Of a stretch of 64,000 nt of DNA, positions 1 to 8,935 are shown one piece after another. The DNA is taken from NCBI GenBank assembly GCA_015231595.1, contig JADGBH010000006.1:1-64000 (forward strand), read 5' to 3'. The stretch comes from Desulfobacterales bacterium (GTDB lineage: Bacteria; Desulfobacterota; Desulfobacteria; Desulfobacterales; JADGBH01). The position numbers and the translations under genes are program-made. The stretch's first letter is position 1. Each line of letters begins with the position of its first letter. The notes beneath the pieces are model-generated. The model did not search any database, was not told the DNA's origin, and saw nothing but the letters and a program-made list of their open reading frames with translations.

Positions 1-127
1 AAAGTGTATAAAATAAATCCATTAGGCGGTTGTTTGCCGATGTTGGTTCAAATTCCAGTATTTTTCGCTTTTTACAGAATGCTTTATGAATCTATTGAAC
101 TTCGTCACGCTTATTTTTTTGGATGGA
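1..127. repeat. Exact 127-bp copy of internal yidC sequence at the window edge
   Basis: Bases 1-127 are identical to bases 6187-6313 inside yidC, and the match stops exactly at base 128. The copy is out of frame with the radical SAM reading frame that follows it, so it does not encode that protein. The length of 127 equals a common de Bruijn graph k-mer size, and the copy lies at the very edge of the sequence. The likely reading is a contig-end overlap or chimeric join, not a biological duplication. Confidence 0.85.
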
Positions 128-2158
128 GAAAAAGTAATTGTTGAAATGATTAATTCATATATTAACTGGAAGTCGGATTCAGCAAGTGATAAGCAAGCTC
201 TTTTAAAAATGTGGTCTAACTTGGATGGAGTTTATATACCTTCTTTTTATGAGCCAAAATATGAACAAAATAAATTTAAAGTTATAGAGCCAAAGTTTGC
301 AGATATTAAAAATCCAAGAAGAGTTATACTACCTGCTCTTTTATCTGAAGATTTTCCTGATAAGCCTATAATTCCTTTTGGAAGACCTGTTCATGATCGA
401 TTAAGAATTGAAATCGCCCGAGGCTGCACAAGGGGATGCAGGTTTTGCCAAGCTGGAATGATATATAGGCCTGTTAGGGAAAGAAATTTTGAAGATATAT
501 TAAATATTATTGAAAAGTCTATTTTATCTACAGGTTATGATGAAATATCTCTTTTATCTTTAAGCGTGAGTGATTATACCTGTATTATAAGCCTTCTGGA
601 TGAGATTGTTAAAAAATACGGACAGAATCATACAGCTGTTTCTTTTCCTTCATTTAGAGCTGGAACTTTATCAGCAGATATGATGAATTTAATCAAAAGC
701 ATAAGAAAAACTGGCTTTACAATAGCTCCTGAAGCTGGAAGTCAAAGGCTTAGAAATGTAATTAATAAAAATATTTCTGAAGAAGATATTTTTGATACAG
801 TTTTAAATGCTTTTAATCTTGGGTGGCAGGTAATAAAATTGTATTTTATGATTGGTCTTCCAACTGAAACTGATTTTGACTTAGAAGAAATAGTAAGAAT
901 TGTTAAAGAATTGAAAAAGCAGAAAGGCTTAAAAAAAAGAGATAGCCAAATAAATGTAAGTGTAACAACCTTTGTTCCAAAAGCCCATACACCTTTTCAA
1001 TGGGAGCCTCAAATTACACTATCTGAATCAAAAGAAAAGATTGATATGCTTAGAAGCGCACTTCAAATGCATAAAGTTCAGTTTAAATGGCAGAACCCAA
1101 ATACGAGTGTTTTAGAAGGACTTTTTGCAAGGGGTGATAGAAGGCTAAGTAAATTGCTTGTTGATGCTTATAAAAAAGGATGCAGATTTGATGGATGGTC
1201 AGATAAATTCAGACATGACTTATGGAAACAAGCGTTTATAGACTCTGAAATAGATGTTGATTCCTATATAAGTAAAAAAATAGATGTTACTGAGTCTCTG
1301 CCATGGGATCATATTGATATTCGAATAAAAAAAGAATTTTTTATAGAAGAACGCAATAGAGCCTTTTTAGAAAACACAACCGGAGATTGTCGTAATGGGG
1401 ATTGTAATAACTGTGGAATATGTGATTTTGATACTATAGCTCCTAAAACTACCGATTTGCCTTTAAATAAAAATGAATCAGAATCTACAAGTTTACCAGG
1501 TAATGAAATTAAAAATATTGCTAATAAAAAATATCAAATTATTTTTTCAAAGGAATCAGATGCAAAGTATTTTGGACATCTTGAGCTTGTTAATATTCTT
1601 TTTAGAGCTTTTAAAAGAGTTCAAATTCCATTAGCATATTCTGAGGGTTTTCATCCACTGCCAAAAATGTCCTTTGAATCCCCTCTTCCTGTAGGCATTG
1701 AAAGCTTGTGTGAAAAATTTTATGTATCCATAAAAAAAGACATAAACCCTATTGAATTAAAGGAAAAGCTTAATAAAGAACTGCCTCTAAATATCCGTAT
1801 AATTGACATCTGCCTTTATGATAAAAAAATTCATAAAGAAGAATCAGCTATATCAGTATATAAAGTAAAAATTGAAAATAAAGTATTCGATGAAAATAAA
1901 CTTGATTGTTTTTTGAAAAAAAATGAGTATATAATTGAACGCATTAATCATAAAGGAAAAAGACAAGAAATTGATATTAGAAAAATTGTTTTATCAATGA
2001 AACTAATATCTGCTTGTGAAATTTGGATGGAAATTCAATCTAATTCAATTAAACCAGCAGATATAATGAGAAATGTTTTTGACTTTTCAGATGAAGAAAT
2101 AAAACTGGCGGATATAATCAAACTACCATTAAATTGGGCTAACAATAGAATAGAATAG
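122..2158 (+). CDS. Radical SAM protein, TIGR03960/DUF2344 fusion type, 5'-truncated
   Basis: The radical SAM 4Fe-4S motif [11 protein letters not shown] is near the start. A central radical SAM barrel follows, then a cysteine cluster ([12 protein letters not shown]), then a C-terminal DUF2344/TIGR03936 domain ([36 protein letters not shown]). Family members are roughly 200 residues longer at the N-terminus; the native part here begins at about DGEKVI, the conserved end of that missing region. The nominal ATG at 86 lies in the duplicated yidC segment, so the first 12 residues of that reading frame are an artefact. Family members commonly lie beside rng, as here, where the gap is 10 bp. The substrate is not known; the rng linkage suggests a role in RNA or tRNA processing, which is inference. 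Confidence 0.85.
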   Translation, partial: DGEKVIVEMINSYINWKSDSASDKQALLKMWSNLDGVYIPSFYEPKYEQNKFKVIEPKFADIKNPRRVILPALLSEDFPDKPIIPFGRPVHDRLRIEIARGCTRGCRFCQAGMIYRPVRERNFEDILNIIEKSILSTGYDEISLLSLSVSDYTCIISLLDEIVKKYGQNHTAVSFPSFRAGTLSADMMNLIKSIRKTGFTIAPEAGSQRLRNVINKNISEEDIFDTVLNAFNLGWQVIKLYFMIGLPTETDFDLEEIVRIVKELKKQKGLKKRDSQINVSVTTFVPKAHTPFQWEPQITLSESKEKIDMLRSALQMHKVQFKWQNPNTSVLEGLFARGDRRLSKLLVDAYKKGCRFDGWSDKFRHDLWKQAFIDSEIDVDSYISKKIDVTESLPWDHIDIRIKKEFFIEERNRAFLENTTGDCRNGDCNNCGICDFDTIAPKTTDLPLNKNESESTSLPGNEIKNIANKKYQIIFSKESDAKYFGHLELVNILFRAFKRVQIPLAYSEGFHPLPKMSFESPLPVGIESLCEKFYVSIKKDINPIELKEKLNKELPLNIRIIDICLYDKKIHKEESAISVYKVKIENKVFDENKLDCFLKKNEYIIERINHKGKRQEIDIRKIVLSMKLISACEIWMEIQSNSIKPADIMRNVFDFSDEEIKLADIIKLPLNWANNRIE

Positions 2159-2168
2159 ATGTAACATT

Positions 2169-3698
2169 ATGTATAAAGTTCTTGTCATAAATGATGACCC
2201 TTATGAAACACGAGTTGCTTTATTGGAAGATGGAGTTGTTGTAGAGTTTTATATAGAAAGAAGCGATGAGCTTAATATTACTGGAAATATTTATAAAGGA
2301 AGGGTTCAAAGAGTTCTTCCAGGCATGCAGTCCGCTTTTGTAGATATTGGATTAAATCAAGCTGCTTTTTTATATGTAGCTGACGTAATAAAGGAAAATT
2401 GCGCAGATATAGAAAAAATTTTTTTAGAAGAATCTGATTATGATGAAATTGTAGATTTTAAGCCAATTCCAGAAATTCATAATGACTTTCAAATTGAAGA
2501 ATTATTAAGGGAAGGTCAAGAAATACTTGTTCAAGTATCAAAAGCTCCTATTGGAAGCAAAGGGGCTCGTATTACAACTCAAATCTCATTACCAGGTCCT
2601 TTTTTAGTAATTCTTCCTACTATTAATCATATTGGGGTTTCAAAAAGAATTGAAGATGAAAATGAAAGGGTTCGTTTAAAAAATTTAGTTCAATCAATAA
2701 TAAGGGAGGACAATAATTATGGATATATAGTTCGCACAGCAAGTGAAGGAATTGAACAGGAAAAATTAGAACATGAAATGAATTTTCTTGTTAATTTATG
2801 GCATAACGTGCAAAAAAAATATAAAACATCATCTGCTCCATGCCTTCTCCATAAGGAATTAAGCGTTCCTCTTCGGGCCGTAAGGGATTTGATTAACCAC
2901 GAAGCTGATAGAGTTATTATTGACTCTGAAGAAGGATTTACAGCAATTTTTTCATTTCTTGAAAAATATATGCCCCAGCTTAAAGATTCAGTTGAATTTT
3001 ATAGGGAGTCCGAACCTATTTTTGATACGTATAGATTAGAAAACGATATTGAAAGGGCGTTAAGGCGGAAGGTATGGCTAAAATCTGGGGGATACATAGT
3101 AATTGAACATACAGAGGCATTAGTTGCTATTGATGTTAACACTGGCCGTTATGTTGGAAAACATAATTTTGAAGAAACAATACTGAAAACTAATCTTGAA
3201 GCTGTTAAAGAAATAGCTTATCAAGTCAGGCTAAGAAATATTGGAGGCATAATTATTCTTGATTTTATTGATATGGATTTAAAATCAGATCAAGAAAAAG
3301 TTTCTAATGCTTTAAGAGAAGCTTTAAAAAAAGATAAGTCAAAAACGATTATTTTACCTATGTCTGAATTTGGATTAATTCAAATGACTCGCAAAAGAAC
3401 AACTAAATCTTTAACAAAGGTGCTTTGTGAGCCATGTTCTTACTGTGAAGGTCAGGGATATATTTTGTCGAGCAAGACGATTGCTAGCAAAATATATAGA
3501 GAATTAATAAGAAAAGCTCAAGATGCAAAAGGATTAAATTTTATTATTACAACTAACCATCAAATAGCTAACTTGCTCATGATTGATAATAGAGATATTT
3601 TATCATTGTTTGAAAAAAAAATTGGTAAACAAATTATTATAAAAACAAATCCTAAATTTGTTATGGATGAATTCGAAATAGTTGAGGTTATTGCCTAA
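2169..3698 (+). CDS. rng: Ribonuclease G/E family endoribonuclease
   Basis: The protein has 509 residues, typical of RNase G. An N-terminal S1-like RNA-binding region (GNIYKGRVQRVLPGMQSAFVDIG) is followed by the catalytic core with AIDVNTGRYVG and IIILDFIDM, which carry the conserved metal-binding aspartates. The zinc-link motif is CEPCSYCEGQGY. RNase G is a cytoplasmic single-strand-specific endonuclease in rRNA 5'-end maturation and mRNA decay. There is no long C-terminal degradosome scaffold, so it is RNase G rather than full RNase E. It follows the radical SAM gene and precedes rpmH on the same strand. Confidence 0.95.
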   Translation: MYKVLVINDDPYETRVALLEDGVVVEFYIERSDELNITGNIYKGRVQRVLPGMQSAFVDIGLNQAAFLYVADVIKENCADIEKIFLEESDYDEIVDFKPIPEIHNDFQIEELLREGQEILVQVSKAPIGSKGARITTQISLPGPFLVILPTINHIGVSKRIEDENERVRLKNLVQSIIREDNNYGYIVRTASEGIEQEKLEHEMNFLVNLWHNVQKKYKTSSAPCLLHKELSVPLRAVRDLINHEADRVIIDSEEGFTAIFSFLEKYMPQLKDSVEFYRESEPIFDTYRLENDIERALRRKVWLKSGGYIVIEHTEALVAIDVNTGRYVGKHNFEETILKTNLEAVKEIAYQVRLRNIGGIIILDFIDMDLKSDQEKVSNALREALKKDKSKTIILPMSEFGLIQMTRKRTTKSLTKVLCEPCSYCEGQGYILSSKTIASKIYRELIRKAQDAKGLNFIITTNHQIANLLMIDNRDILSLFEKKIGKQIIIKTNPKFVMDEFEIVEVIA

Positions 3699-3761
3699 AT
3701 ACCTAATAAAATAAAAAAATAAATCAATAAATAAAAATTGATTCTTGACACAAATGATAAA

Positions 3762-3780
3762 TTATGCAACTTTATGCACC
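3762..3780 (+). promoter_or_regulatory. Two DnaA-box-like nonamers upstream of rpmH
   Basis: TTATGCAAC (3762-3770) and TTATGCACC (3772-3780) are spaced 10 bp apart and resemble the DnaA box TTATNCACA with one or two mismatches. A TTGACA hexamer lies just upstream at 3745-3750 without a convincing -10 box. The rpmH-mnmE block is often near oriC, but no dnaA or dnaN gene is present here, so origin function is only a weak suggestion. Confidence 0.2.
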
Positions 3781-3877
3781 TTGCAAAAAATTTTGCATAC
3801 CCTTCAAGTTCGTTATTTATATTAGTGAATGGGCTAATTTTAAGAATAAAATAAGAGTATAGAAAAGGAATTCGTGT

Positions 3878-4012
3878 ATGAAAAGGACTTATCAGCCAAG
3901 TAGAATTAAACGCGCTAGAACTCATGGTTTTTTAGAAAGAATGTCTACAAAAAATGGAAGACGCATTATTAACAGACGTAGAGCAAAAGGTCGAAAAAAA
4001 TTGTCAGTATAA
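3878..4012 (+). CDS. rpmH: 50S ribosomal protein L34
   Basis: A 44-residue, very basic protein starting [18 protein letters not shown] and containing [24 protein letters not shown], the full L34 signature and length. The ATG at 3878 is preceded by AAAAGGAA. It is the first gene of the conserved rpmH-rnpA-yidD-yidC-khpB-mnmE series. L34 is a component of the large ribosomal subunit. Confidence 0.97.
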   Translation: MKRTYQPSRIKRARTHGFLERMSTKNGRRIINRRRAKGRKKLSV

Positions 4013-4075
4013 TTATAATTTCGTTCTTTTTACTCAAAAAGGTGAATAGAGCTGGAGGGTAAAAAAGAGTAAATT

Positions 4076-4429
4076 TTGAGGGCTACTTTTGCAAAGAGAG
4101 AAAGAATAAAAAAACGATCTGATTTTCTAAAGTTATTCAAGTATGGGCGTAAAATTAAAAATCAATATTTTATTGCCAATTATTTTAAGAATAATTTATC
4201 AGTAAGCCGGCTTGGAATTACTGTTTCAAAAAAAATTGGAAACGCTGTAGAGCGTAACAGAAATAAAAGGATTATTCGGGAATATTATAGATTAAACAAA
4301 TATAAATTTTCTCAGAATTGGGATATGAATATAGTTGTTATAAAAAAGGACATAAGTAATTCTTATTTAAATTTTAAATTATCCCTTAAAGAAATATTTG
4401 ATTTAATAGAAAGGAATGCGTTGAATTAA
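4076..4429 (+). CDS. rnpA: Ribonuclease P protein component
   Basis: A 117-residue basic protein with the RnpA core [20 protein letters not shown] followed by RIIREYYR, which contacts the RNase P RNA. It is the protein subunit of RNase P, which matures tRNA 5' ends. The start is TTG at 4076; a strong GGAGGG (4054-4059) lies 16 bases upstream, somewhat far, and no ATG or GTG fits better. Its stop overlaps the probable start of yidD. Confidence 0.94.
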   Translation: MRATFAKRERIKKRSDFLKLFKYGRKIKNQYFIANYFKNNLSVSRLGITVSKKIGNAVERNRNKRIIREYYRLNKYKFSQNWDMNIVVIKKDISNSYLNFKLSLKEIFDLIERNALN

Positions 4430-4634
4430 AATTTTTATCCTATTACTAATAAGAGGATATCAGTATATAATTTCTCCTTTGTTAGGAGCGTCATGCCGTT
4501 TTTATCCGACATGCTCGCAATATGCTTATCAAGCAGTATCAAAGTATGGAGCAGTTAAAGGTGTATATCTTTCCATAAGGAGAATTATAAAATGCCATCC
4601 ATTTAATCCGGGCGGTTTTGATCCAGTGCCTTAA
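4425..4634 (+). CDS. yidD: Membrane protein insertion efficiency factor YidD, apparent ATT start
   Basis: The frame encodes 69 residues with the YidD signature: [51 protein letters not shown]. An in-frame stop (TGA, 4422-4424) directly precedes the frame, and no ATG, GTG or TTG lies before the conserved core. The codon at the usual N-terminal position is ATT at 4425, 9 bases after AAGGA (4411-4415), giving a predicted start of (f)M-K-I-F-I. The gene overlaps the rnpA stop by 5 bases, which suggests translational coupling. YidD is a small peripheral membrane protein that assists YidC. A sequencing error hiding a normal start cannot be excluded. Confidence 0.85.
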   Translation: MKIFILLLIRGYQYIISPLLGASCRFYPTCSQYAYQAVSKYGAVKGVYLSIRRIIKCHPFNPGGFDPVP

Positions 4635-4953
4635 TTTTATTATTTATAGTGCTTGAACGAAAGCTCTTTTTTGTCAAAGGGTGAATGTTTTTTTTAACAC
4701 TATTTAATCTTTGGTATTCCTAAATAAATGCGTCATGAAAAAAATAGACGCATAAAGCTATTTTTTCTACCTCAAAATTATTTCTTAATTTTTTACTTTC
4801 CACAATCATCACGGGGTGTAGTGCCCCACCAACCTTAAACAAACAAAAAATATAACGTTCGCAATCCAACAGCATTGGGTTTTAATGGGGTATAAAAAAA
4901 ATTTAAATTCATTATAATTGCAATTGCTAAATCGTAAATTCAGGGAGTAGAAA
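4635..4953. other. Intergenic region yidD-yidC (319 bp)
   Basis: No gene is visible. It holds a possible weak terminator: arms ATGCGTC (4728-4734) and GACGCAT (4747-4753) followed by a T run at 4761-4766. A short GGGG/CCCC hairpin lies around 4814-4828. GGGAG just upstream of base 4950 serves as the yidC ribosome binding site. YidC is usually closely coupled to yidD, so this gap is longer than usual. Confidence 0.5.
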
Positions 4954-6603
4954 ATGGAACAAACTCGTTTTTTTCTTGCGATAGCCCTTTCATTTCTTGT
5001 TTTTTTGCTTTGGGAGCTTATTGTAGTAGAAAAAAAAGATACCACTAATATCAAGCAAGCCATAGAACAAACAGAAAAAATTGAACAATCTGATCCAGAA
5101 GTACCTTATCTTACACAAGAAGAAAAGGATGCACTATTAAAAGATAGCATTAGTTCTACTGAACCATTGAAGGCATCTCGTATCATTACTATTGAAACGC
5201 CAATGTATGCTGTTAATTTATCTGAGAAAGGAGGTGTAATAAAAAGTTTTGTATTAAAAAAATATAAGGAAAATATTTCTAAAGACTCCTTAAATAAAGA
5301 ATTAATTCCTCCAGAAATACAAGAAATAGGAACATTTAAGGTTTATTTTGAAAATAACCCTAAAATAATGGATGAAATATTTTTCGCTGATACAGAGGAA
5401 AGTCAATTTAAAATAACTGAAAAACCTTTGGAATTAACTTTAAAATGGCAATCCCAAAGCGGTCTTGTAATCGAAAAACAATTTTCTTTTTATCCTGATA
5501 CTTATTTGATTGATTTTAAACTCACTATAAAAAATGGAACTGACAAAGCAATAAAAGATAATCTTGTAATTTCTTTAATAAATAAAGCTCCTCCTAAAGT
5601 TGCATCCTATACTTTTGATGGTCCTTCCTTTTTAATTAATAGTGATGTTAAACAAATAAATTTAGATAAACTTAACAAAAATAACCCTGCATCTGGAGAT
5701 ATAAAATGGGTTTCATTTGGAGACCGTTATTTTATGACAAGTGTTATTCCACTTGCATCTGCTGAATCCAGTGTTAAAATCATTAAAGAAGAAAACATAG
5801 TTGAAACAAAATATTTTAAATCAATTGGTATTCTGAGAGCTGATACAATGCAGCAGCTTAATTTTAAATTATATTTTGGGCCAAAAAAATTAAGTATGCT
5901 AAAAAAAGTGGGATATAACATTGATGAATCAATAGACTTTGGAATGTTTGGATTTTTAGCTATCCCTTGTTTATGGATAATGAATTTTATTTATACGGTT
6001 ATTCCTAATTACGGAATTGCAATAATATTATTGACAATATTAATTAAATTAATTTTTTGGCCACTTGGAACAAAGAGTTATAAATCAATGAATGAAATGA
6101 AAAAGATTCAGCCTTTATTAACTCAGATAAGAGAAAAATATAAAGATGATAAGCAAAAAGTGCAAATGGAAATGATGAATTTATATAAAGTGTATAAAAT
6201 AAATCCATTAGGCGGTTGTTTGCCGATGTTGGTTCAAATTCCAGTATTTTTCGCTTTTTACAGAATGCTTTATGAATCTATTGAACTTCGTCACGCTTAT
6301 TTTTTTGGATGGATAAATGATTTATCGGCGCCAGATCGTCTTTTTAATTTTGGGTTTACAATTCCTTTTATGGAACCACCTTATGGAATACCTGTTTTAA
6401 CAGTTATTATGGGAGCCACAATGCTACTTCAGCAACAATTATCTCCTCCTCCTGGGGATCCTATGCAAGCTAAAATGATGATGTTACTACCCATAATTTT
6501 TACCGTTATATTCATCAATTTCCCTGCAGGCCTAGTATTGTACTGGCTTGTAAACAACATTATTTCAATTGCTCAACAGTATTACACAACGAAAAATGCC
6601 TAA
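4954..6603 (+). CDS. yidC: Membrane protein insertase YidC
   Basis: The 549-residue Gram-negative form: N-terminal membrane anchor (residues 4-22, FFLAIALSFLVFLLWELIVV), a large periplasmic beta domain to about residue 320, then the conserved insertase core with five membrane segments ([56 protein letters not shown]). It inserts inner-membrane proteins alone or with SecYEG. Bases 6187-6313 are duplicated at the left edge of the window. Confidence 0.97.
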   Translation: MEQTRFFLAIALSFLVFLLWELIVVEKKDTTNIKQAIEQTEKIEQSDPEVPYLTQEEKDALLKDSISSTEPLKASRIITIETPMYAVNLSEKGGVIKSFVLKKYKENISKDSLNKELIPPEIQEIGTFKVYFENNPKIMDEIFFADTEESQFKITEKPLELTLKWQSQSGLVIEKQFSFYPDTYLIDFKLTIKNGTDKAIKDNLVISLINKAPPKVASYTFDGPSFLINSDVKQINLDKLNKNNPASGDIKWVSFGDRYFMTSVIPLASAESSVKIIKEENIVETKYFKSIGILRADTMQQLNFKLYFGPKKLSMLKKVGYNIDESIDFGMFGFLAIPCLWIMNFIYTVIPNYGIAIILLTILIKLIFWPLGTKSYKSMNEMKKIQPLLTQIREKYKDDKQKVQMEMMNLYKVYKINPLGGCLPMLVQIPVFFAFYRMLYESIELRHAYFFGWINDLSAPDRLFNFGFTIPFMEPPYGIPVLTVIMGATMLLQQQLSPPPGDPMQAKMMMLLPIIFTVIFINFPAGLVLYWLVNNIISIAQQYYTTKNA

Positions 6604-6623
6604 CGTAAGTATGGAGGTCATTA

Positions 6624-7454
6624 ATGAGCCATTTTGTTGAATTTGAAGGCAAATCTATTGAAGACGCTGTAGAAAAAGCCCGTTCAGAACTTAAATTTTC
6701 AAAAGAAAATCTTAAATATGACATTATATCCCATGGATCGAGCGGAATATTTGGTTTAGTAAGAACTAAAAAGGCTAAAATACGCGTTGTTTTGCCTGAC
6801 GACTATCAAACTAACCTTGAAAAAGAAAAAGAAACAAAAAATGATACACTACATGAAAATGAAAAAAAGCCATATAGTAGTGCATTAGTAGAAAGTAGTG
6901 CATTAGTAGAAGAAATTTTTAATGCCCCTTCTGAACAGAAAAATTCTGATAATATTGAAAATTTTGAAAACGATGAAATTTTAAATTTCGGTGCAGACGT
7001 ACTAAAAAAAATAGCTACTAATATTGCTTTGGATGCAGTTATTACAAGTGAAAGAAGGGGATATACAGTGAGTTATAAAATTATATCCGAAAGTTCAGCT
7101 ATTTTAATTGGAAAGCAAGGACAAAATCTTGAAGCTATTCAATATTTAGTCGAAAAAATCGTAAATAAAAAATCAAAGAAAAGGTTTAGAGTTAGAATTG
7201 ATATTGGGGGCTATATAGAAACACGACAATCAAAACTTAGAAATATTGCTAGAAGAATGGCGGATAAAGTAAAAAAAACCGGAAAACCAACATCGGTTGG
7301 TCAAATGAATCCTCAAGATAGACGAATAATACATTTATCCTTAAAAGACGATAAATCTGTAACAACCGAAAGCATAGGTTCAGGCCATAGCAGAAAACTA
7401 ATCATCTCCCCAAAAGAATATTCGCCAAGAAGGAATAATTATTATCAAAGATAA
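6624..7454 (+). CDS. khpB: RNA-binding protein KhpB/Jag
   Basis: A 276-residue protein with an N-terminal Jag_N domain (residues 1-50, VEFEGKSIEDAVEKARSEL), an acidic variable linker, a KH domain (ILIGKQGQNLEAIQYLVEK) and a C-terminal R3H domain (RNIARRMADKVKKTGKP, NPQDRRIIHL). Family members bind RNA and act in cell division and envelope control. It lies 20 bp after yidC, its usual place. The linker contains an 18-bp perfect tandem duplication giving SSALVE twice. Confidence 0.94.
   Translation: MSHFVEFEGKSIEDAVEKARSELKFSKENLKYDIISHGSSGIFGLVRTKKAKIRVVLPDDYQTNLEKEKETKNDTLHENEKKPYSSALVESSALVEEIFNAPSEQKNSDNIENFENDEILNFGADVLKKIATNIALDAVITSERRGYTVSYKIISESSAILIGKQGQNLEAIQYLVEKIVNKKSKKRFRVRIDIGGYIETRQSKLRNIARRMADKVKKTGKPTSVGQMNPQDRRIIHLSLKDDKSVTTESIGSGHSRKLIISPKEYSPRRNNYYQR
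6876..6911 (+). repeat. Perfect 18-bp tandem duplication in khpB linker
   Basis: The unit AGTAGTGCATTAGTAGAA occurs twice without a mismatch and adds six residues (SSALVE) in frame. It lies in the variable linker between Jag_N and KH, where length variation is tolerated. Confidence 0.9.
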
Positions 7455-7471
7455 TTTTTGAATTAATCATA

Positions 7472-7493
7472 TAGCAGGGCAAAAGCCCTGCTA
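7472..7493 (+). terminator. Hairpin between khpB and mnmE
   Basis: A perfect 9-bp stem, TAGCAGGGC (7472-7480) and GCCCTGCTA (7485-7493), with an AAAA loop. It lacks a strong downstream T run, so it may attenuate or stabilise the 3' end rather than fully terminate. Confidence 0.5.
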
Positions 7494-7522
7494 TTACAAC
7501 TTTATGTAATTAGCCGTTATTA

Positions 7523-8905
7523 ATGATAGATACAACGATCGCAGCAATTGCTACTCCAATTGGATATGGTGGAATAGGTATTATAAAAATATCTGGAAGC
7601 TCTTCCCTTAATATAGGAATTTCATTATTCCAAAAAAATAATTTCGATTTAAATAATAAATTTATCCCAATTTCCCATCATTTTTATCATGGATATATAG
7701 TTAATCCTGAAACAAAAAAAATTATTGATGAAGTGTTGTTTGTCTATATGAAAAGCCCATTTTCATATACCAAAGAAGATGTTGTGGAAATACATGGGCA
7801 TTCAGGACCCTTTGTTTTACAGATCATATTAAATCTTATTTTAAAAATGGGAGCAACTCTCGCTGAACCTGGAGAATTTACAAAAAGAGCTTTCCTTAAC
7901 GGGAGGATAGATTTAACTCAAGCGGAAGGGGTTATTGATATTATCAATTCCCAATCAATAAAATCTCTTTATGCTGCTTCTTCTCAAGTAAACGGGGTTT
8001 TTAAAGATAAAATATTATCAATTAAAAATATATTTGAACAAATACTTACCGAAATTGAGGCATCAATTGATTTTTCATCAGATATTGAAATTATTGTTGA
8101 AAACAAAGAATTGCTAAATATTATAGAAAAAGATATTTTTCCGGAACTATCTAAACTTGTAATCCAATATGAAAACGCTCATTTTTTAAAGGAAGGCTTA
8201 AAAATTGCCATAGCTGGAAGACCGAATGTTGGAAAATCTACGTTAATGAATTGTCTTTTAAAACAAGACCGCTCGATTGTAACCCCTATACCGGGGACAA
8301 CTCGAGATATAATTCAGGAAATGATTTTTATAAACGGAATATCAATAATTTTAAGTGATACTGCAGGAATTCATGAAACAAGCGACTATATTGAAAATAT
8401 TGGAATAAATAAAGCAAAAGAATGTATAGAAAATTCAGACCTAGTCCTCTTTATAATTGAAGCTCAATCAAACCTAATAGAAAAAGATTTTAAAATATAT
8501 AATGAAATTAAAAATAATCGTTTAATAATCGTTATTAATAAAATTGACCTGTGGGAAAATGATTTTGTTTTGCCTTCATTTTTATGCCATCTTCCCCATA
8601 TTACCGTATCAGCCCGCTTTAATAAGGGAATAGATGATTTGATGGAAATAATATCAAATATTATGATAAAGGATATAAAATATGAAAATAACTATATCAT
8701 ACCAAATTTAAGACATAAATTATTGATTGAGCAATGTATTAAATCGGCTAAAGATCTTATACAAGGATTGAATCACAATATTTCCCATGAATTTATAGCT
8801 ATTCATATTAATGAAGCAATAAAGGCTTTAAATAATATTCTTGGCGAAACCGCTGATTTTGATGTGCTTGATAATATTTTCAGTAGGTTTTGTATAGGTA
8901 AATAA
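7523..8905 (+). CDS. mnmE: tRNA uridine-5-carboxymethylaminomethyl modification GTPase MnmE
   Basis: The 460-residue protein has the N-terminal folate-binding domain (IAAIATPIGYGGIGIIKISG; EVVEIHGHSG) and an inserted GTPase domain: GRPNVGKST (P-loop), TPIPGTTRD (switch I), DTAGIHET (G3) and NKID (G4). It ends in the diagnostic FCIGK, whose cysteine is catalytic. With MnmG it modifies the wobble uridine of several tRNAs. mnmG, often next to it, is absent here. Confidence 0.97.
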   Translation: MIDTTIAAIATPIGYGGIGIIKISGSSSLNIGISLFQKNNFDLNNKFIPISHHFYHGYIVNPETKKIIDEVLFVYMKSPFSYTKEDVVEIHGHSGPFVLQIILNLILKMGATLAEPGEFTKRAFLNGRIDLTQAEGVIDIINSQSIKSLYAASSQVNGVFKDKILSIKNIFEQILTEIEASIDFSSDIEIIVENKELLNIIEKDIFPELSKLVIQYENAHFLKEGLKIAIAGRPNVGKSTLMNCLLKQDRSIVTPIPGTTRDIIQEMIFINGISIILSDTAGIHETSDYIENIGINKAKECIENSDLVLFIIEAQSNLIEKDFKIYNEIKNNRLIIVINKIDLWENDFVLPSFLCHLPHITVSARFNKGIDDLMEIISNIMIKDIKYENNYIIPNLRHKLLIEQCIKSAKDLIQGLNHNISHEFIAIHINEAIKALNNILGETADFDVLDNIFSRFCIGK

Positions 8906-8935
8906 AATAACTAAACTGTAGATGAGGGATAATAT

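Noticed and set aside
86..121. ATG at 86 as the start of the radical SAM gene
   Set aside because: It lies in the duplicated yidC segment and encodes residues unlike the family; the true start is missing.
4809..5063. Minus-strand open frame over the yidC start
   Set aside because: It overlaps the well-supported yidC 5' end and has no protein-like features.
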